NCBI GenBank assembly: GCA_964399605.1
Contig: CAYNRH010000026.1
Coordinates: 1-12,082 of the forward strand
DNA: 12,082 bases
Direction: 5' to 3'
Source of the DNA: JAGGZI01 sp964399605
GTDB lineage: Archaea > Aenigmatarchaeota > Aenigmatarchaeia > PWEA01 > JAGHBM01
The position numbers and the translations under genes were made by a program. Below, in pieces: positions 7,091-12,082 of this stretch (position 1 is the first letter of the stretch; each line of letters starts with the position of its first letter). The notes under the pieces are model-generated. The model was given only the letters and a program-made list of their open reading frames with translations. It was not told the origin of the DNA and made no database searches.

Positions 7091-7214
7091 GGAAAGATGG
7101 GTCCACAATACCAACAAGCCTCTCCAGGCTTTTCGGCTACCCTAAAGAGGACTTGGGCTTACAGGTGGCCCCTAATCACCCAGCCTATTCCACCATAAAT
7201 TAATTCTATTCATA

Positions 7215-7236
7215 TGCTTAAATATATATTTTAATG
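7215..7236. promoter_or_regulatory. Shared near-palindromic TATA element for SRP RNA (-) and taw2 (+)
   Basis: TTAAATATATATTTTAA at 7218-7234 reads as a TATA box on both strands. Its centre is about 30 nt before the inferred 5' end of SRP RNA (7194-7196) and about 22-26 nt before the taw2 ATG (7247). The whole gap between the two genes is only 52 bp and contains no other TATA-like candidate, so one element probably serves both directions. Confidence 0.6.
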
Positions 7237-7246
7237 GGTTATTTTT

Positions 7247-7957
7247 ATGCGCTACCAGAAAATAGGGCAAGTTATTATTTTGAGCAAAAAAGACAAAGAA
7301 CTTGCAGAAAAACTCTTAAAGGAAATTCCAGACACGAAAACAGTTATGTATAGGGCAGGAAGCATAGAAGGTGAATTCCGGCGACCGAAATTGAAAAAAT
7401 TGGCAGGTAATGGAACAGAAACCATTCACAAGGAACATGGGTGTTTTTTCAAGCTGGATGTAGCAAAGATAATGTGGTCAAAGGGCAACCATAGGGAAAG
7501 GATGAGAATTGTAGGATTGGTCAAGCCCGGAGAAGTCGTAGTTGACATGTTTGCGGGAATTGGCTATTTTTCTATACCTCTGGGGGCTTATTCCAAGGCG
7601 AAAAAAATTTATTCAATAGAAATAAATCCCACATCTTACAAGTTCCTTCTTGAAAACATAAAATTGAACAAAATAAAAAATATAAATCCTATCTTAGGAG
7701 ATTGTTCTAAAGTCAAAATAAAAGAAAAAGCAGACAGGGTTTTGATGGGACTTCTGCCTTCATCCAAGAAATACCTGCCCAAGGCTTTGGAAATTGTAAA
7801 TCCCAACGGCATTATACACTATCATGGAATAGATGACGAAAAGCCAAAACAACTTGAAGAAGATGTCAAAAATTATGGAAAAGTCTTGAAAAAAACAAAA
7901 GTGAAGTCGTGGGCGCCAAGAAAATATCACTGGGTTCTGGATGTAAAAATAATGTAA
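7247..7957 (+). CDS. taw2: Taw2/TYW2-type tRNA G37 aminocarboxypropyltransferase
   Basis: A 236-residue class I SAM enzyme of the Trm5/TYW2 group. Motifs: HKEHGCFFKLDVAKIMWSKGNHRERMRI (61-88, given here as HKEHGCFFKLD then GNHRERMRI), motif I DMFAGIGYFSIP (100-111), acidic IEINP (124-128), DRVLMGLLPSS (163-173) and IIHYHG (189-194). The GLLPSS signature is that of TYW2/Taw2, which transfers the 3-amino-3-carboxypropyl group of SAM to the tricyclic base at tRNA-Phe position 37, rather than the NLP-type motif of Trm5 methyltransferases. The ATG has a TATA-like element at the leaderless distance and no Shine-Dalgarno. Its stop is 2 nt from the stop of trm5, which runs in the opposite direction and makes the m1G37 that starts the same pathway. 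The distinction from a Trm5a-like methyltransferase rests mainly on the GLLPSS motif. Confidence 0.85.
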   Translation: MRYQKIGQVIILSKKDKELAEKLLKEIPDTKTVMYRAGSIEGEFRRPKLKKLAGNGTETIHKEHGCFFKLDVAKIMWSKGNHRERMRIVGLVKPGEVVVDMFAGIGYFSIPLGAYSKAKKIYSIEINPTSYKFLLENIKLNKIKNINPILGDCSKVKIKEKADRVLMGLLPSSKKYLPKALEIVNPNGIIHYHGIDDEKPKQLEEDVKNYGKVLKKTKVKSWAPRKYHWVLDVKIM

Positions 7958-7959
7958 TC

Positions 7960-8793
7960 TCACAAAACTTTTATATCCAAGCATACTTTCCATTTTCTCG
8001 GTCCATATGGAAGCACCTTCCTTTTTTCAATTATTTTGTATTTTACCCCCTCTGGAATTGTTTTTATTTTTTCTTCCAAATCCTTGAAAAGGTTTTTTTC
8101 CTCGCTTATGCCGTAGAGGTGAATTATTGTTCCTTTCTTAGAACAGGAAAAAGCCACATCCAAAAATTCGTATGCCCTTTCCGGTAGAGGCATCACTATC
8201 CTGTCAAATTTCTCGCCAAGGACGGGGCAGACTTCCCTGACGTCTCCAAAAACTGGAACAATCCTATTTTCAACCTTGTTGAGCATAATATTTTTTATTG
8301 CATATTCATGTGCCTTTTTGTTCAACTCCACAGAATAGATTTTATTTGCACTTGTCTTTCTTGCTATAACTACAGGAAAGGGTGCAACGCCCCCGAACAT
8401 GACCAGTATCTTTTCTCCATTCTTGACTTTTTTTGCTATTCGCAACCTTTCAGAGCCCTCTCTTACTGAGAAATAAACCTTTTTTGGGTCTAGCAAGAAT
8501 CTGCACCCAGATTCCTTATGAATTACCTCTGTATTTTTATCCCCAACAACCAGACTGTATTTTCTCAGCCTCAGCTTTCCCTGTCTTGGGGAAGCTTGTT
8601 TCAGAACAGATTTGACATTTTTGTGAATCTTTAATATAGCCTCACCAATTATTTTTTCCTTGGATTTTAATTCTTCCGGAATCTCAATAATGGCAACTGC
8701 TTTTTCCCTGGAGCCAATTATGTCAAAGGATTTTACCACAGTATTTAGCTCATTTTGAGTAAGCTTTCCTTTTAGCGCCTCTTTTAAATTCAT
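7960..8793 (-). CDS. trm5: Trm5-type tRNA (guanine37-N1)-methyltransferase
   Basis: Trm5 methylates N1 of G37 in tRNAs to protect the reading frame. From the start chosen here it has 277 residues: an N-terminal D1-like domain (about 1-65, LKEALKGKLTQNEL, SFDIIGS, VIEIPEEL, GEAILKIHKNV), a linker, HKESGCRFLLDPKKVYFS (92-109), SERLRIA (114-120), then a Rossmann domain with MFGGVAPFP (132-140), VELN (155-158) and DRIVMPLPERAYEFLD (197-212). Motif I lacks the usual aspartate (VMFGG not DMFAG) and the NLP motif reads PLP, but overall similarity is strong. A GTG at 8817 would add 8 residues; I prefer the ATG at 8793-8791 because it gives the family N-terminus and lies about 27 nt after AATATAAGT (8824-8816, minus strand). 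Confidence 0.88.
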   Translation of the reverse strand: MNLKEALKGKLTQNELNTVVKSFDIIGSREKAVAIIEIPEELKSKEKIIGEAILKIHKNVKSVLKQASPRQGKLRLRKYSLVVGDKNTEVIHKESGCRFLLDPKKVYFSVREGSERLRIAKKVKNGEKILVMFGGVAPFPVVIARKTSANKIYSVELNKKAHEYAIKNIMLNKVENRIVPVFGDVREVCPVLGEKFDRIVMPLPERAYEFLDVAFSCSKKGTIIHLYGISEEKNLFKDLEEKIKTIPEGVKYKIIEKRKVLPYGPRKWKVCLDIKVL

Positions 8794-8796
8794 AAA

Positions 8797-8824
8797 TAAA
8801 TTTAAATTCCCTTTCACTTATATT
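8797..8824. promoter_or_regulatory. Interlocked divergent promoters of trm5 and the phosphoesterase gene
   Basis: Only 35 bp separate the two start codons (8793, - and 8829, +). AAATTTAAAT at about 8799-8808 sits 21-30 nt before the plus-strand ATG, and AATATAAGT, read on the minus strand at 8824-8816, sits 23-31 nt before the trm5 ATG. Each TATA-like element lies beside the other gene's start, so both initiation complexes cannot easily be bound at once. Confidence 0.5.
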
Positions 8825-8828
8825 AATT

Positions 8829-9524
8829 ATGCGATTGATGATTATTTCTGATATACACGCAAACCTGACAGCATTGGAAGCTGTCTTCAGGGACTTGAAG
8901 CATAACTTTGGAACAGTCGATTATATTCTTTGTGCAGGTGATTTGGTCGGACTTGGCCCCTATCCAAATGAAACAATAAACGCCTTGAAAAACTTAAAAA
9001 ATTTCATATCAGTAAAGGGCTCAATTGATCAAGCTGTCGTAGATGAAAAATTCAAAGGTTTTGACGGAATGGAGATAGAATCAATAAAGTGGACGAGAAA
9101 GGTATTGACTGATGACAACATTGATTTTCTGGATTTTCTGGATGATTACAAAGCAATCAAAATTCAGGGCTTTAAAATATTTCTTGTTCATGGGTCTCCT
9201 GAAAATCATCTTAACGGAAGAATAAGCAAGCTGGAATCTCTAGAAAAAATGGAAAAATACTTTCAGGATACTGGAGCGGACATAATAGTTTGTGGGCAGA
9301 CGCATATACCTTTTGTAAAGGAACTTTATGGAAAATATATAATCAATGCCGGTTCTGTGGGTTTGCCAAAGGACGAAAATCCCCGGGCTTGCTATGTTTT
9401 CGTGGACCTTGAAAACATGGAAATAAACTTCAGAAGAGTTAGTTATGATGTGGACTCACTTGCAAGAAAAATGAAAGAATTGAAATTTCCTGAAGCGCTC
9501 ATTGACAAATTTTATTTCAGCTGA
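8829..9524 (+). CDS. Calcineurin-like metallophosphoesterase with an altered GNHD motif
   Basis: A 231-residue protein of the YfcE/MJ0936-like phosphodiesterase group, two-metal enzymes acting on phosphoesters. Motifs in order: SDIHANLTALEAV (D8, H10), GDLVGLGPYPNE (D38), VKGSIDQAV (63-70), VHGSPENH (H121), GQTHIPF (H159) and NAGSVGLP (173-180). The third motif is normally GNHD, where Asn is a metal ligand and His assists catalysis; here it reads G64-S65-I66-D67, so both are replaced although all other ligands remain. Weakened or changed metal use is possible; a regulatory or different-substrate role cannot be told. The gene overlaps the convergent transglutaminase-like gene by 13 nt. The start fits a leaderless TATA at about 8799-8808. 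Confidence 0.9.
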   Translation: MRLMIISDIHANLTALEAVFRDLKHNFGTVDYILCAGDLVGLGPYPNETINALKNLKNFISVKGSIDQAVVDEKFKGFDGMEIESIKWTRKVLTDDNIDFLDFLDDYKAIKIQGFKIFLVHGSPENHLNGRISKLESLEKMEKYFQDTGADIIVCGQTHIPFVKELYGKYIINAGSVGLPKDENPRACYVFVDLENMEINFRRVSYDVDSLARKMKELKFPEALIDKFYFS

Positions 9525-11317
9525 ATTCGAAAAAGACCCGTAATAAAATCTATAATATCCTGTATGAAGCTCCACTTCCTTTTTGGCTTTTCCACGTGTA
9601 TCTTCTCAAATATTCTCTGGCTGTTTACATTTATGTTTAGGAACTGGTCATCGCCTGTACAGTTTTCAATTACCTTTGTACTGAGTGTGATTTTCTTTTC
9701 TTTTTCTATACGCTCCTTTATTGGATGTATTTTTTCAAGTTCACTGCTTGTGTTCACGTTTATTTCAAAGTAGTTCTCTCTTAGGTTTTCTATAATAAAG
9801 GACACGTTAAAAATTTCCCCACAAGTTACTCTTTTTGGCTTTTTTATTTCTTTTATCTTGAAATTGAGGGTGTTCTCAACCAAAATATTTTTCTTGATGA
9901 GATTTCCATCTTTTGTGATTGCCATTATATAATGTTCGCCTGTTTCATCTGCCGCTATGGCATTCCCACCTATAGGCAAATCTGAATACACCTTATATTC
10001 TGAATCTGATGAAACAAAGTAGTTTATTTTATCCCCAATTTCAACTACCTGTTTATCCAAGTCCAGGTCTAAAAAAGAGTCTTTCTTTTCCCTGGGGTCT
10101 ATCTCCAAATCTATTACATTCTCGTCGCCCAGAAAAGTGTAAATGTCCGCCAGATTGTAGTACTTGTAATTTTCATTTAGATTTTCCCTTGATTTCACAA
10201 TAAAATGATATTCTTTTGTTTCACCAGGGCAAATGGAAATTAATCTATTGCCATAAACAGAAACTATGGGGTTTCCGCTTTCATCAACTCTTGGTTTTAT
10301 TTTTATGGCAGTCGCCAGGCATCCCTGACTTTTCGTCTCTATCTTAACTGAGACTATGGAGTAATCATCTTTACCTATTGTATGGGGATAAGTGTCTATG
10401 GTAGTCGTGAATTTTTTTTCTATCTTTCTGGTTTTATCTATCTTAACAATCACAGATGGCTGGCTAATCCTGACAATAGCTTTTCTAGTTGAAAGGTATT
10501 CGGCACTAACTCTTACATCACTCCCGTCCATGAAGTTTCCAAGTTTTATGTGGGTGGCATCTATCCATCCTATCTCATTCCATGTTGGGTCCACCGGAAC
10601 CCACTCACCCAAATACACTTCTGCCCATGCATGATAACCCCAACCGCCCTTGCTGTAGACAACCCCGGCAACATACCTTGAAGGGATTCCCACAGACCTT
10701 GACATTGATATAAAGAGGTTTGTAAACTCATCACAGGTTCCCTTTCTGTTTTCAAAAACCCAGTCAGAAGGAAGAGACATTTGGGAATAGTTTGAGTCAT
10801 ATTTCAGATTAAAATAAATCCAGGATGAAATTTTTGTCACTGCATCAAAACTGTCCTTGCTGTCTTTGGTCAGGTTTATTGCAAAATTTCTTATCTCGTC
10901 AGATATCACGGAGTGATTTCCCTCAGAAAGATATTCCCATGTTTCTTTGGGCGGATTGTAAGGGAAATGTGTCCTCTGTGGAGCAGAAAATTTTGCATAG
11001 TTTCTGATTTTCATCTTAACTTCATAATTCTGTGGTGTGAAATCTCTCCAGTAAAAAACAAGCATATTGTTTCCATAGTCATCTTTTTTTATTGAATATT
11101 CTGGCGAGGTTGAAGAGACAATTTGCAGGCTGGAATAATCTTCAGGAATTATGTAAAGGGAATAATTTAATTCGTCAAGTTTTTCGTTTGTCTCAACAAA
11201 GGAATAAAAGTTTACATCTGCCTCCAGGTACCCAACTTCCTGGGGATTAAACTCGTCTGCCTTGGCCAAGGAAACAAAAACTAAAAAAAACAAAACTGCA
11301 AAAATTATTTTTTTCAT
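9512..11317 (-). CDS. Secreted transglutaminase-like (papain-fold) protein
   Basis: A 601-residue protein with a signal peptide (KKIIFAVLFFLVFVSLAKA, cleavage near 20) so it is exported. An N-terminal beta-rich region (about 25-130) precedes a transglutaminase core with all three catalytic residues: C195 in RKGTCDEF, H229 in GYHAWAEVY, and D243 in VPVDPTWNE. Such cores in archaea may act as proteases or amide-forming enzymes; the reaction is not predictable. The C-terminal half (about 290-580) is beta-rich and looks like CARDB/fibronectin-type repeats, with VTCGEIFNVSFIIENL as a typical start. The last segment (SFIQDIIDFITGLFRI) is amphipathic and may associate with the membrane. The ATG at 11317-11315 has a TATA-like element 26 nt upstream and no Shine-Dalgarno. 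Confidence 0.9.
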   Translation of the reverse strand: MKKIIFAVLFFLVFVSLAKADEFNPQEVGYLEADVNFYSFVETNEKLDELNYSLYIIPEDYSSLQIVSSTSPEYSIKKDDYGNNMLVFYWRDFTPQNYEVKMKIRNYAKFSAPQRTHFPYNPPKETWEYLSEGNHSVISDEIRNFAINLTKDSKDSFDAVTKISSWIYFNLKYDSNYSQMSLPSDWVFENRKGTCDEFTNLFISMSRSVGIPSRYVAGVVYSKGGWGYHAWAEVYLGEWVPVDPTWNEIGWIDATHIKLGNFMDGSDVRVSAEYLSTRKAIVRISQPSVIVKIDKTRKIEKKFTTTIDTYPHTIGKDDYSIVSVKIETKSQGCLATAIKIKPRVDESGNPIVSVYGNRLISICPGETKEYHFIVKSRENLNENYKYYNLADIYTFLGDENVIDLEIDPREKKDSFLDLDLDKQVVEIGDKINYFVSSDSEYKVYSDLPIGGNAIAADETGEHYIMAITKDGNLIKKNILVENTLNFKIKEIKKPKRVTCGEIFNVSFIIENLRENYFEINVNTSSELEKIHPIKERIEKEKKITLSTKVIENCTGDDQFLNINVNSQRIFEKIHVEKPKRKWSFIQDIIDFITGLFRIQLK

Positions 11318-11336
11318 AGAAATAATTTCCGAAAGT

Positions 11337-11359
11337 GATTATATAAAACTTAAATAAAA
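11337..11359. promoter_or_regulatory. TATA element before the transglutaminase gene, possibly shared
   Basis: GATTATATAAAA at 11337-11348 reads on the minus strand as a TATA box centred about 26 nt before the transglutaminase-like ATG. On the plus strand the same element, or CTTAAATAAAA at about 11349-11359, is 24-33 nt before the small frame at 11376. Confidence 0.5.
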
Positions 11360-11375
11360 TTCATTCAAAAGATTA

Positions 11376-11489
11376 ATGAAGCTGAAGCAAAAGAATTTGT
11401 CAAAAAAAGATGAAATCTTCAAAACTCTGAATACTCAAAAAAGGGAAAAGAAGTTACTGGAATCTATTCCTGACTCAAAGCTTCGGTGA
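11376..11489 (+). CDS. Possible 37-residue basic protein
   Basis: ATG at 11376 to TGA at 11487-11489 encodes a highly charged, lysine-rich 37-residue peptide beginning MKLKQKNLSKKDEIFKTL and ending LLESIPDSKLR, likely helical. It has a TATA-like element at a near-leaderless distance and overlaps the end of the convergent lipoprotein gene by 26 nt. No family is recognised. Lysine-rich AT-rich gaps can give such frames by chance, so this is a candidate only. Confidence 0.35.
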   Translation: MKLKQKNLSKKDEIFKTLNTQKREKKLLESIPDSKLR

Positions 11490-12081
11490 TTTTTAATCCA
11501 AATTCTGTCGCTGCGTGGGGACCGACACCGGTTATTATTTTTTCATCCTGCTCAACATCTGCTCCGGTGTATTCTGCACCATGTGCTTCCAAATTCTCTT
11601 TTTCTGACGGAAAAGAAGTTACCTTCTTAGAATCTAATAATCCAGCATTCGCAAGTATTGACGGTGCTATGCATATTGCACCAATAACTTTCCCCTTTTC
11701 ATAAGATTCTTTTGCCAGGTTTAAAACTTCTTCATCTTGAAAATAAACTGATGCGCCAGAGCCGCCTACAAAAACAACGGCATCGAAATCATCTACATCA
11801 ACCATACTTATATCTTCATCCACTGTCACGATAGCGCCAAGCATGCCTCTTGCACTATCTACTCCCCTTGACGCAATGGTTACAGAAGCGCCGTAATCTT
11901 CAAAAACTTTCTTTGGCTCCAAGAGCTCCTCATCCCTGAAATTCTCCGGGGCTATAATCATCAAAATGTTTTTTCCAGACAAATCCATACTTTCAACACC
12001 TCCCACATTTGTTTTTTCTTTATCGCCTACACAACCTGCTGTAAGCAAAACTAACATTAGAAAAACAATTTCCCATTTCAC
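11464..12081 (-). CDS. DJ-1/PfpI-domain lipoprotein, start at window edge
   Basis: A DJ-1/PfpI (type 1 glutamine amidotransferase-like) domain behind a lipoprotein signal. MKWEIVFLMLVLLTAGC has a hydrophobic core and lipobox LTAGC with C17 as the lipidation site, so the domain is predicted outside the cell, tethered to the membrane. In the domain, E51/E52 (FRDEEL) and nucleophile-elbow C137 (GAICIAPSILANAGLL) are present, and GVGPHAATEFGLKI closes the fold. The residue after the cysteine is Ile rather than the His of PfpI/Hsp31 (CHG), so activity may differ. The frame begins with GTG at 12081-12079, one base from the window end; the peptide length is right for a complete signal, but a start further upstream cannot be excluded. 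Confidence 0.85.
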   Translation of the reverse strand: MKWEIVFLMLVLLTAGCVGDKEKTNVGGVESMDLSGKNILMIIAPENFRDEELLEPKKVFEDYGASVTIASRGVDSARGMLGAIVTVDEDISMVDVDDFDAVVFVGGSGASVYFQDEEVLNLAKESYEKGKVIGAICIAPSILANAGLLDSKKVTSFPSEKENLEAHGAEYTGADVEQDEKIITGVGPHAATEFGLKITEALSQE

Positions 12082-12082
12082 A

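Larger units (their letters stand above)
6877..7194 (-). ncRNA. ffs: Signal recognition particle (7S) RNA, archaeal type, interrupted in helix 8
   Basis: The RNA scaffold of SRP, which targets nascent membrane and secreted proteins. Ends: GGTGGAAT (RNA 5', 7194-7187) pairs perfectly with ATTCCACC (6884-6877), giving helix 1. The 5' domain has GGCUGGG, the conserved CUGUAAG (7164-7158) and GUAGCCGAAAAGCC, as in archaeal helices 2-4. Helix 5 pairs along its length: CCUGGA with UCCAGG, AUUGUGGA with UCCACAAU, CCCCUA with UAGGGG, AUUGG with CCAAU. Helix 8 has base GCUCUUG/CAGGAGU, GUGAACC, GGGC/GCCC, CAGG and AGCAGCCCUAAG. A 48-nt insert separates GAU from AGCAG (see that entry). Only a 12-nt hairpin stands where helix 6 is expected. 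Total is 318 nt, or 270 after removal of the insert. Covariance-quality pairing at several levels makes this secure; exact ends are inferred. Confidence 0.93.

Noticed and set aside
6877..7194. RNase P RNA
   Set aside because: The conserved RNase P core motifs are absent, whereas GUGAACC, CAGG, AGCAGCCCUAAG and CUGUAAG are SRP signatures.
6877..7194. Circularly permuted SRP RNA as in Thermoproteus
   Set aside because: Helix 1 strands are at the two ends of the gene and the domain order is normal, so no permutation is needed.
1..12082. CRISPR arrays, insertion sequences, tRNA genes
   Set aside because: No regularly spaced repeats, transposase motifs, terminal inverted repeats or tRNA cloverleaf signatures were seen on either strand.

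Overview
The window is archaeal chromosome. It carries a Hef-type helicase, a HerA/DUF87 ATPase, tRNA G37 enzymes of the Trm5 and Taw2 (TYW2) types, a stand-alone membrane-anchored S16 (Lon-type) protease, and an archaeal-type SRP RNA with the 5' domain helices 3/4. Almost every first gene of a transcript has a TATA-like element centred about 26-28 nt upstream of its start codon and no Shine-Dalgarno, so the mRNAs look leaderless; only internal operon genes show GGGGGAG or GGTGA-type sites. The DNA is AT-rich and tightly packed. The exact lineage cannot be fixed from sequence alone; a DPANN or deep euryarchaeal lineage is only a guess.

Layout. 1-67 (-): start of a gene leaving the window. 94-2269 (-): hef-like helicase followed by a rhomboid protease, coupled by a 1-nt gap. 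2365-2886 (+): small multi-pass membrane protein, meeting stop-to-stop a HerA-like ATPase (2887-4173, -). 4273-4392 (+): possible 39-aa protein. 4424-7194 (-): a same-strand run reading SRP RNA, S16 protease, TraB-domain protein, M50 site-2-type protease and a small membrane protein. 7247-7957 (+) taw2 and 7960-8793 (-) trm5 converge. 8829-9524 (+): calcineurin-like phosphoesterase. 9512-11317 (-): secreted transglutaminase-like protein. 11376-11489 (+): possible 37-aa protein. 11464-12081 (-): DJ-1/PfpI-domain lipoprotein reaching the window edge.

The main observation is in the SRP RNA (6877-7194, -). Helix 8, the SRP54-binding element, is interrupted on the 3' side of its conserved symmetric loop by 48 extra nt (6984-7031) flanked by a 4-nt direct repeat (AUAG). 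Removing them gives a textbook helix 8 tip: CAGG, 3 bp, GNRA tetraloop, 3 bp, AGCAG. The insert folds with the flanking exon into a relaxed bulge-helix-bulge-like shape, so it looks like an intron removed by the tRNA splicing endonuclease. I infer this from sequence; no transcript data are available.

Functional themes. Two enzymes of the tRNA-Phe G37 wybutosine pathway (m1G37 formation and aminocarboxypropyl transfer) sit tail to tail. SRP RNA, which targets membrane proteins, lies directly upstream of membrane proteases in the same direction, and a rhomboid, a transglutaminase-like protein and a lipoprotein are nearby, so membrane-protein targeting and quality control are over-represented.
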